The position numbers were made by a program, and so were the translations under genes. Source: Gemmataceae bacterium (GTDB lineage: Bacteria > Planctomycetota > Planctomycetia > Gemmatales > Gemmataceae). From it: a DNA stretch of 7,506 nucleotides. The notes under the pieces were generated by a model. That model had not been told where the DNA came from and searched no databases. It saw only the letters and a list, made by a program, of their open reading frames with translations. The stretch spans positions 1 through 7,506 of the forward strand of contig JADLBT010000136.1 in NCBI GenBank assembly GCA_020847555.1, in the 5' to 3' direction. Positions 1-4,889 of this stretch are shown here, piece after piece; positions within the stretch are counted from its first letter, which is position 1; every line of letters begins with the position of its first letter.

Positions 1-37
1 AAACACCTGCCCCCCGTGTCCGCTTCCCGGGAGCCAT

Positions 38-1153
38 TTACACCATGACTCCCAGTCCGGGCCGTTCCGGCACCCAGAGTCGGTCCGCCCGGTAGCGCAG
101 CGGCTCCTTCGACAGCGCCTCCTGAAAGTAGACCGGCCCGATCAAATCGCCGGGGAAGCGCTCGCACTGGATGTTGGCCGTGCAGACCGTGACGTGCGCC
201 ATGGCCGCCGTCGCGACCTCCCGTTCCAGGTTGCTGCCGATCGTGCAGGGGATGCCGGCCGCCTCCGCCAGCTTGGCGATGGCCTGCGTCTGGCGCACCC
301 CGCCGTGCTTGCCGGGATACAGGCTGAGAACGTCGGCGGCCCCGTGGCGGATCACCTCCAGCGCATCCAGCGGGGTGAAGACGCTCTCGTCGGCCATGAT
401 CGGGATGCCGCTGCGCCGCCGCACCTCCGCCATCGCGACGTGGTCCCCGCGCCGGGTCGGCTGCTCGAACAGGGCCACGTCGAGCGACTCCAGTCGGGCC
501 GCCGCCCACACCGCCTGCTCGACCGTGTACCCGCCGTTGGCGTCCACCGACAGCCATGTGTCCGGCCCGATCGCGGCCCGCACCGCCTTCAGCCGCTCGA
601 CGTCGGCGCGCGGGTGGTCGTGCCGGCCGATCTTCACCTTGATGGCCCGCCATCCGCGCTCGACCATCGCCCGCGCCCGCTCCGCCGCCACGTCCGGCGC
701 GACGGCGCCGACGACGAACTTCAGCCGGATGCCGTCCTCCGCGCCCGGCGCCTTGCCGCCGAGGAGCTTGTCCACCGGCACACCGAGCGCCTGGCCTTGC
801 AGGTCGAGCAGGGCCATCTCGACCGCCCCCTTGGCGAAGCTGTTACCGAAGACGACGCGGTCCATCCGGTGGCCGATCCATTCGAGGTCGAACGGGTCGG
901 CGCCGACCAGGAGCGGGGCGAGGTCGTTCTCGATCAGGGCGATCGTCCCGGCCTGCGTTTCGCCGCTCCAGACGCTGGTGACGCTCGCCTCGCCGAGGCC
1001 GACCCGGCCGGCGTCGTCAGCGACGCGGACGAGGACATAGTTGCCCTTGCGGTGGCCGCCGTCGGCGGTGACGAAGGTGAGCGAGCTGACGATGGCCAGG
1101 TCGCGGTGGACCTCGCCGTGGATCGGTTCGGCGCGGACAGCGGTGATCGGCAC
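38..1153 (-). CDS. Enolase-superfamily enzyme, mandelate racemase/muconate lactonizing enzyme type
   Basis: A 371-residue protein, the usual length for this family, predicted to be cytoplasmic. Seen in the sequence: an N-terminal capping domain (about 1-130), then a C-terminal barrel with the full catalytic set. This set is the KVK motif (K172, K174), metal ligands D204 (SVDANGG), E230 (FEQP) and D255 (ADES), and a second general base K282 (PGKHGG). Family knowledge: the two lysines on opposite faces of the barrel abstract or donate a proton next to a carboxylate, with Mg2+ stabilising the enolate, in cycloisomerases, epimerases and o-succinylbenzoate synthases. The substrate cannot be told from sequence. 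The frame stays open upstream to about 1393, overlapping the CHAD gene, with an ATG at 1240. The GTG at 1153 is preferred because homology-like sequence begins there and GGGAGAGGG (1158-1166) sits just upstream. It lies 140 nt downstream of the CHAD gene, and no convincing promoter is visible in that gap. Confidence 0.9.
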   Translation of the reverse strand: MPITAVRAEPIHGEVHRDLAIVSSLTFVTADGGHRKGNYVLVRVADDAGRVGLGEASVTSVWSGETQAGTIALIENDLAPLLVGADPFDLEWIGHRMDRVVFGNSFAKGAVEMALLDLQGQALGVPVDKLLGGKAPGAEDGIRLKFVVGAVAPDVAAERARAMVERGWRAIKVKIGRHDHPRADVERLKAVRAAIGPDTWLSVDANGGYTVEQAVWAAARLESLDVALFEQPTRRGDHVAMAEVRRRSGIPIMADESVFTPLDALEVIRHGAADVLSLYPGKHGGVRQTQAIAKLAEAAGIPCTIGSNLEREVATAAMAHVTVCTANIQCERFPGDLIGPVYFQEALSKEPLRYRADRLWVPERPGLGVMV

Positions 1154-1157
1154 GGCA

Positions 1158-1166
1158 CCCTCTCCC
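1158..1166 (-). promoter_or_regulatory. Ribosome binding site that supports the GTG start of the enolase-superfamily gene
   Basis: On the minus strand GGGAGAGGG is followed by TGCC and then the GTG at 1153. The GGGAG part lies 8 nt from the start. No comparable purine-rich tract supports the more upstream in-frame ATG at 1240, so this site decides the start. Confidence 0.55.
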
Positions 1167-1293
1167 AGGTAGATCCTTGCATTCCTTCCCGATGCTTTAC
1201 ATACTTGACCGCGACAAAACAACACCGCGTGCGCCGGCATGGTCGCCGGTCGAACGAACAATAAAGACTTACGGGAAAGTGCATCAGTCGAGT

Positions 1294-2268
1294 TCAGGAA
1301 TGCCCCTCGCGGACCACGGCCGGGCCGCCGCCGGGGGCGAGCAGGGACGCCAGCGCCTGTTCGCCGCCGGATTCCTCCCAGCTCAGCCACCACCGCAGGA
1401 AGCGCTCACGCTCCTGCGGCAGCCTCGTTTCGTGGAACCGCAGGAGCCCGGCGATCCCCGGCCGGTAGCGCTTCCAGTCCGCGGGGATGGTGGCCCGGAG
1501 GCGGTCGAGGATGCCCTGCAGCCGGCCGACGGCGACATGGCTATCGTTTGCCAGGCCGAGAATGTCCTGCATCTCCTCGACGGCCGGGTAGTGCTGCTCG
1601 CGGAACGCGGGGCCAAAGCACGGGGCGAACACCTCCATCGCGTAGCGCAGCTTCTTCCCGGCGATCCGCACCTGGTGCAGGTTGGCGTAGTCGGTCAGGT
1701 CGCGGGAGGCGGCCACGTTCAGATTGCGCAGCAGCCCGGTCAGGGTCGGCCGCGCCAGATCGAGCAGGGTGGCCGGCCCGTGCGCCGGGGCCGCGACCGC
1801 GTGGAGGACGTCGGCGATGAGGCGCTCGAACGCGAACGGGTAGTCGGGGCTGCCCTCTTCGAGCCGGGCCTGGGCGGCTGCCCGCTGGGAGCAGGCATAC
1901 CCGACCAGGAAGTCGAACCCCGGCCTGGCCCGGCCGTGTGCCTTGCACGGGGGGTGGCGTAGGGCGTCCAGGAAGACGTCCCAGTCGCGCGCCGCCCCGG
2001 CGGCCCGGCGGATGCGGCGCACCTGCTTGCGGGCGGTGCGCTGGATCTTCTCGGGCAGACAGAGGGCGAAGATGTTGAGGGCGGCCCCGGCTCGGCGGGT
2101 GCCGACCCGGAGTTGGTGGACGAACTCGGGATCCCTGTCGGCCTCGTGGAGGGCGTGCCCGAGGAAGGTATGGATTACCTCCAGGCGAACGGCGAGCACG
2201 CGCCGCGCGGCGTCGGCGAGGGGTGTGTCTGCTTCGAGGTCGCCGATCCACTTCCCTGTCGTCAACAC
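1294..2268 (-). CDS. CHAD domain protein (conserved histidine alpha-helical domain)
   Basis: A 324-residue, highly helical and basic protein with no signal peptide, likely cytoplasmic. Two CHAD half-repeats can be seen. The first has HQLRVGTRRAGAAL (H51, R54, R58, R59) followed by RDWDVFLDAL (R94, D95, D97). The second has LHQVRIAGKKLRYAMEVF (H198, R201, K205, K206, R208, Y209). Family knowledge: these conserved His/Arg/Lys residues line a basic groove, and CHAD proteins bind polyphosphate, often located at polyphosphate granules. Many CHAD proteins carry an N-terminal CYTH domain; none is present here, so this is a stand-alone CHAD protein without a visible catalytic partner. The start is GTG at 2268, with GGAGG at 2273-2277. 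A TTG one codon later (2265) has better spacing (7 nt instead of 4) and is an equally good start. It follows the zinc-ribbon gene by 54 nt, so co-transcription is likely. Confidence 0.9.
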   Translation of the reverse strand: MLTTGKWIGDLEADTPLADAARRVLAVRLEVIHTFLGHALHEADRDPEFVHQLRVGTRRAGAALNIFALCLPEKIQRTARKQVRRIRRAAGAARDWDVFLDALRHPPCKAHGRARPGFDFLVGYACSQRAAAQARLEEGSPDYPFAFERLIADVLHAVAAPAHGPATLLDLARPTLTGLLRNLNVAASRDLTDYANLHQVRIAGKKLRYAMEVFAPCFGPAFREQHYPAVEEMQDILGLANDSHVAVGRLQGILDRLRATIPADWKRYRPGIAGLLRFHETRLPQERERFLRWWLSWEESGGEQALASLLAPGGGPAVVREGHS

Positions 2269-2322
2269 AACGCCTCCGTCCGGCCGGCGCGGGGCCGCCG
2301 TCCCAACCCGGCGCCGCGCCGG

Positions 2323-2547
2323 TCAACCGGGGGCACGCTGCGAAAACCTTCCCGCCGGGCGGTGCCGCCAGCGCCGTGACGGGCGGCGGGCGCCGCGCGA
2401 ATCCCCGGGCTTGTGGCAGCTGAGGGTGTAGGCTTCGCAGTGAGGGCAGGGCCGGGAGGAGAGATCGAGCTGGAGGTAAAGGGTGTCGAACAGGTGGGCG
2501 CTCCAGCTCCGTCCGCAACTGGCGCACGTGATCGCAACGGCCTTCAT
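2323..2547 (-). CDS. Small zinc-ribbon-like protein with arginine-rich tail
   Basis: A 74-residue protein that I do not recognise as a named family. The first part (about 1-45) carries CASC (C8, C11) and CPHC (C34, C37), a typical four-cysteine zinc-ribbon spacing, plus a further C44-H45. The segment between the knuckles (HLFDTLYLQLDLS) looks like a folded beta-type core rather than random GC-rich translation. The tail (about 48-74) is very basic, with many Arg and Pro residues, and may bind nucleic acid or a polyanion, or may be disordered. Third codon positions are strongly GC, as in the neighbouring real genes. ATG at 2547 is preferred over an in-frame TTG at 2574 because the CCGCCTGCGRGA element found before two other genes lies 7 nt upstream of it. 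The gene ends 54 nt before the CHAD gene and probably shares its transcript. Zinc binding and any link to CHAD are inferred. Confidence 0.6.
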   Translation of the reverse strand: MKAVAITCASCGRSWSAHLFDTLYLQLDLSSRPCPHCEAYTLSCHKPGDSRGARRPSRRWRHRPAGRFSQRAPG

Positions 2548-2554
2548 GGCGAGT

Positions 2555-2566
2555 TCCCGCAGGCGG
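2555..2566 (-). promoter_or_regulatory. Start-proximal element CCGCCTGCGGGA, copy 1
   Basis: On the minus strand CCGCCTGCGGGA is followed by a 7-nt spacer and the ATG at 2547. It matches copies 2 and 3 at 11 of 12 positions. The purine-rich 3' end (GCGGGA) could act as a weak Shine-Dalgarno sequence; the role of the CCGCCTG part is unknown. Confidence 0.4.
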
Positions 2567-2674
2567 GTCGGCAATTCCGCGGCGCGGGCGGTTTGACGCC
2601 AACCGGATACCTGCCGACGAGTGGCCGCGTCGGCCCGCCCGGGCGAGGCACGGGGTTTGGGTCACGGAACCCAT

Positions 2675-2697
2675 CCAGGTGCGCCGGGAAAACCTGG
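2675..2697 (-). other. Hairpin in the leader of the zinc-ribbon/CHAD unit
   Basis: CCAGGT (2675-2680) pairs with ACCTGG (2692-2697) as a perfect 6-bp stem around an 11-nt loop. It lies between the possible promoter and the zinc-ribbon start, about 130 nt before the ATG. No T-tract follows, so a terminator is unlikely. It could be a leader structure or chance in GC-rich DNA. Confidence 0.2.
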
Positions 2698-2708
2698 CAG
2701 TAATAGGT

Positions 2709-2750
2709 AAATTGTCCCGGTGGATTGCGCGAGTTGCAAGCAAATTGTCC
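2709..2750. repeat. Pair of 9-bp direct repeats, AAATTGTCC
   Basis: AAATTGTCC occurs at 2709-2717 and again at 2742-2750. The start-to-start distance is 33 bp, close to three helical turns, so both copies face the same side of the DNA. They lie in the non-coding stretch upstream of the zinc-ribbon/CHAD pair, in unusually AT-rich sequence for this window, and the proximal copy overlaps the possible -10 box. This arrangement suits a regulator binding site, but no regulator gene is present in the window. Confidence 0.35.
2711..2739 (-). promoter_or_regulatory. Possible sigma70-like promoter for the zinc-ribbon/CHAD unit
   Basis: On the minus strand TTGCAA (2734-2739) and GACAAT (2711-2716) are separated by 17 nt. 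Each hexamer matches the consensus at 4 of 6 positions. The site follows the probable terminator of the DUF1501 gene and would leave a leader of roughly 160 nt. The match is modest and planctomycete promoters are poorly defined. Confidence 0.25.
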
Positions 2751-2752
2751 GG

Positions 2753-2775
2753 AAAATGTGGGTGAGAGCCACACT
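2753..2775 (-). terminator. Probable intrinsic terminator after the DUF1501 gene
   Basis: On the minus strand the stop codon TAG runs straight into TGTGG-CTCTCAC-CCACA followed by TTTT. The 5-bp stem (2769-2773 with 2757-2761) extends by one G-U and one A-U pair into the stop codon, giving about 7 pairs around a 7-nt loop. The stem is short, but its position and T-tract fit the end of the three-gene unit. Confidence 0.4.
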
Positions 2776-4237
2776 ACGCCAGGAGTCCGTGAACAACCTC
2801 CCCGGCGATGTCCGTCAGTCGGTAGTGCCGGCCCTGGAACTTGAACGTCAGGCGCGTGTGGTCGATGCCGAGCAGGTGGAGTACCGTCGCTTGCAGGTCG
2901 TGGGCGTGAACCGGGTCGCGGACCACGTTGTAACAGAAATCGTCCGTCTCGCCGTAGGTCGTCCCGCCCTTGATTCCGCCGCCCGCCATCCAGAGCGAGA
3001 AGCAGCGGCCGTGGTGGTCGCGGCCGTGGCGGGTCCGGTTGTTCATGTCCCCCTGGCAGAACACCGTCCGGCCGAACTCGCCGCCCCAGATCACCAGCGT
3101 GTCGTCGAGCAGGCCGCGCGTCCTGAGATCCTTGACGAGCGCCGCCGACGGCTGATCGGTGTCGCGGCACTGGATTTCCAGCTGTGTCGGCAAGTTCTGA
3201 TGCTGGTCCCAGCCGGCGTGGAACAGCTGGACGAAGCGCGTCCCGCGCTCGACAAGGCGCCGGGCGAGCAGGCAGTTGTACGCGAACGACCCGCGCCGCT
3301 GCACGTCCGGTCCGTAGGCGTCCAGGACGTGGCGCGGCTCGCGCGACAGGTCGGTCAGTTCGGGAACGCTCGTCTGCATCCGATACGCCATCTCGTACTG
3401 GGCGATGCGCGTCTGGATTTCCGGATCGCCGACTTCCTGGTGGCGGAGACGATTGAGGGCGGCCATGTCGTCGAGCAGGCCGCGGCGGACGGCGGCGCTC
3501 ATGCCGTCCGGGTTGGACAGGTACAGCACCGGGTCGCCGCTCGGCCGCAGGCGTACTCCCTGGAAGCGCGACGGCAGAAACCCGCTCCCCCAGTAGTAGT
3601 CGTAGAACAGCTGGCCGCACGATGCCTCCCGGTCGCGCGACGTCATCGCGACGAACGTCGGCAAATCCTGATTGAGGCTGCCCAGGCCATACGACAGCCA
3701 GGCGCCCATGCTCGGCCGGCCGGGCTGCTCGGTCCCGGTCATGAACAGCGTGACCGCCGGGGCGTGGTTGATCGCCTCGGTGTACATCGACCGGATGACG
3801 CAGATCGCGTCGGCGATCGAGCCGGTGTGCGGCAGGAAGTCGCACAGCCAGGTGCCGCACCGGCCGTGGCGGCGGAACGGAGTGATGCCGGGGAGGACCG
3901 GCAAGCGCTGCTGGCCGGCGGTCATGGTGGTGAGGCGCTGGCCCATGCGTACCGAATCGGGCAACTGCTGGCCGCGGCGGGCGGCGAGGCCCGGCTTGTA
4001 ATCGAACAGATCGACGTGCGAGGGGGCTCCGCCCTGCAGCAGGTAGATCACGCGCCGCGCCTTCGGGGCGAAGTGCGGCAGGCCGGGCAGCGCACCGGCG
4101 GCGGTCGGCGCGTCCGCGCCCGCGACCTGGCCCTCGCCGAGCAGGGTCGCCAGGGCGGCGACGCCGAGGCCGGTGGACGCGCCGCCGAGGAAGTGGCGGC
4201 GGGTGATGGCGAGCCGGTTTTCCCAGAACGGGTGCAT
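2774..4237 (-). CDS. DUF1501 family protein, Tat-exported
   Basis: A 487-residue protein. The N-terminus has a twin-arginine signal: ITRRHFLGG (11-19), a hydrophobic stretch (about 20-34) and a likely cleavage site near AGA (39-41). Motifs of the family visible in order are QGGAPSHVDLFDYKP (68-82), HAGWDQH (340-346), WGGEFGRT (384-391), GRDHHGRCFSLWMAGGG (405-421) and HAHDLQATVLHLLGIDH (444-460). Family knowledge: DUF1501 belongs to the alkaline-phosphatase/sulfatase-like clan; its reaction is not established. No sulfatase C/S-x-P-x-R formylglycine motif was seen, so calling it a sulfatase would be unsafe. ATG at 4237 is chosen because the Tat motif starts 12 residues later and CCGCCTGCGAGA lies 6 nt upstream; the frame upstream to 4393 has no signal-like features and overlaps the Uma2 gene. 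It follows Uma2 by 28 nt, and the usual partner gene (DUF1549/DUF1553) lies one gene further upstream. Confidence 0.93.
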   Translation of the reverse strand: MHPFWENRLAITRRHFLGGASTGLGVAALATLLGEGQVAGADAPTAAGALPGLPHFAPKARRVIYLLQGGAPSHVDLFDYKPGLAARRGQQLPDSVRMGQRLTTMTAGQQRLPVLPGITPFRRHGRCGTWLCDFLPHTGSIADAICVIRSMYTEAINHAPAVTLFMTGTEQPGRPSMGAWLSYGLGSLNQDLPTFVAMTSRDREASCGQLFYDYYWGSGFLPSRFQGVRLRPSGDPVLYLSNPDGMSAAVRRGLLDDMAALNRLRHQEVGDPEIQTRIAQYEMAYRMQTSVPELTDLSREPRHVLDAYGPDVQRRGSFAYNCLLARRLVERGTRFVQLFHAGWDQHQNLPTQLEIQCRDTDQPSAALVKDLRTRGLLDDTLVIWGGEFGRTVFCQGDMNNRTRHGRDHHGRCFSLWMAGGGIKGGTTYGETDDFCYNVVRDPVHAHDLQATVLHLLGIDHTRLTFKFQGRHYRLTDIAGEVVHGLLA

Positions 4238-4243
4238 GGTCGT

Positions 4244-4255
4244 TCTCGCAGGCGG
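4244..4255 (-). promoter_or_regulatory. Start-proximal element CCGCCTGCGAGA, copy 2
   Basis: On the minus strand CCGCCTGCGAGA is followed by ACGACC and the DUF1501 ATG at 4237 (6-nt spacer). It is identical to copy 3 over 12 nt, and shares CCGCCTGCGRGAAC with copy 1. It lies wholly in the 28-nt gap after the Uma2 stop, so coding constraint does not explain it. Confidence 0.45.
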
Positions 4256-4265
4256 TTGGGGCGGG

Positions 4266-4838
4266 TCAGCGGGTAAAGATCTGGGCGACCGGGACGCGGA
4301 ACCCCGACAGGTGTGGGTCGGCGGACAGATCCTGTTTGGCGTTGAACAATTCCGGTTCCTCGCCGGGACGGTACACGAGCACCGTCCGGTCATGCGGATC
4401 GACCACCCAGACGAGGGGAACGCCGGCGCTCAGGTAGGCGGCCACTTTCTCGTTGATTTCATTCTCGGTGTCGCTGGGCGACAAGATCTCGACCGCGAGG
4501 ATCGGGACACCGTCAACGAGACGGGTGTCCTTCGGTTCCTGCGCCGCCAATTCTGCTGTAATATAGATGAGATCAACGCCCACGGTGGTGTCGGGGTCGC
4601 GGCGCAGCCGGACACCGGCCTCACCGCCAAGTAACTCCCCGCGCGGCTCGGGTTGCCGGTCGAGCCAATCCCCGAGTAGTTGTCCGAGCCGAATCAAAAC
4701 GCGGCTGTGCCAGCGATTGCGCACCGTCATGGACCTCTCCCGCAACTGCCCCTGAATCAGCCAGCGGTCGGTCCCGTCCTCGGGGAGTGCGAGCAGTTCC
4801 TCCGTCGTCATCGCGATACCCGCGGCAATCGAGTTCAT
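4266..4838 (-). CDS. Uma2 family (DUF820) PD-(D/E)XK nuclease-fold protein
   Basis: A 190-residue protein with no signal peptide, so probably cytoplasmic. It shows the Uma2 layout: an N-terminal MTTEELLALPEDG segment (10-22), a conserved histidine in RWHSRVLIRLG (H44), then the nuclease-like core with D89 (VGVDLIYI), E117 (LAVEILSPS) and K131 (EKVAAYLSAGVPLVWVVDP, 130-148). In most family members the aspartate sits in a PD pair; here the residue before it is valine, a small deviation. Family knowledge: Uma2 proteins are predicted restriction-endonuclease-fold enzymes of unknown role, present in many copies in cyanobacteria and planctomycetes. ATG at 4838 is strongly supported by AGGAGG 7 nt upstream; an in-frame GTG at 4862 lies upstream of that site and is unlikely. 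It sits 51 nt after the DUF1549/DUF1553 gene and 28 nt before DUF1501, separating two genes that are normally neighbours. Confidence 0.9.
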   Translation of the reverse strand: MNSIAAGIAMTTEELLALPEDGTDRWLIQGQLRERSMTVRNRWHSRVLIRLGQLLGDWLDRQPEPRGELLGGEAGVRLRRDPDTTVGVDLIYITAELAAQEPKDTRLVDGVPILAVEILSPSDTENEINEKVAAYLSAGVPLVWVVDPHDRTVLVYRPGEEPELFNAKQDLSADPHLSGFRVPVAQIFTR

Positions 4839-4845
4839 CTCCCTT

Positions 4846-4851
4846 CCTCCT
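4846..4851 (-). promoter_or_regulatory. Strong Shine-Dalgarno site of the Uma2 gene
   Basis: AGGAGG on the minus strand, 7 nt before the ATG at 4838. It decides that start over the upstream GTG at 4862. It is the strongest ribosome binding site in the window and differs from the signal used by the genes on either side. Confidence 0.7.
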
Positions 4852-4858
4852 CTCTCGG

Positions 4859-4878
4859 CCACTTGCCTTCATAAGTGG
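4859..4878 (-). other. Hairpin in the spacer before the Uma2 gene
   Basis: CCACTT (4873-4878 read on minus) pairs with AAGTGG (4859-4864) as a perfect 6-bp stem around an 8-nt loop. It lies between the DUF1549/DUF1553 stop and the Uma2 Shine-Dalgarno site. There is no T-tract, so it is not a clear terminator. It could be an mRNA processing or stability element in the operon, or chance. Confidence 0.25.
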
Positions 4879-4889
4879 TGTCCGCACGG

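Noticed and set aside
1..37. ATG immediately after the stop of the enolase-superfamily gene (TAAATG on the minus strand), opening 12 codons to the window edge
   Set aside because: It could be the start of a tightly coupled next gene, but only 12 codons are visible, with no recognisable sequence, so it cannot be supported as a gene from this window.
194..1264. Long plus-strand open frame opposite the enolase-superfamily gene (356 codons)
   Set aside because: Its translation is rich in Arg, Asp, Val and Leu with no domain motif, as expected for the antisense of a GC-rich gene, while the minus-strand frame has all family catalytic residues.
1154..1293. Promoter or terminator in the gap between the CHAD and enolase-superfamily genes
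   Set aside because: A 5-bp stem (CCGGC/GCCGG, 1234-1249) and AT-rich patches such as TATGTA are present, but no -35/-10 pair with proper spacing and no stem followed by a T-tract stands out.
2636..2645. Perfect palindrome CGCCCGGGCG
   Set aside because: It is a 10-bp palindrome in very GC-rich sequence with no second copy or neighbouring signal; chance is a good explanation.
1541..2743. Minus-strand 400-codon frame overlapping the CHAD and zinc-ribbon genes
   Set aside because: Translation is almost entirely Arg/Pro/Ala/Gly; the competing frames carry CHAD motifs and the CxxC pairs. It is a GC-rich shadow.
2774..4237. Annotation of the DUF1501 protein as a sulfatase
   Set aside because: The fold relationship is plausible, but no formylglycine-type C/S-x-P-x-R motif was found, so a sulfatase activity is not supported.
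2720..4276. Plus-strand open frame of 518 codons opposite the DUF1501 gene
   Set aside because: Composition is dominated by Ala, Arg, Val and Gly without recognisable domains, and the minus strand encodes a clear Tat-exported DUF1501 protein across the same span.
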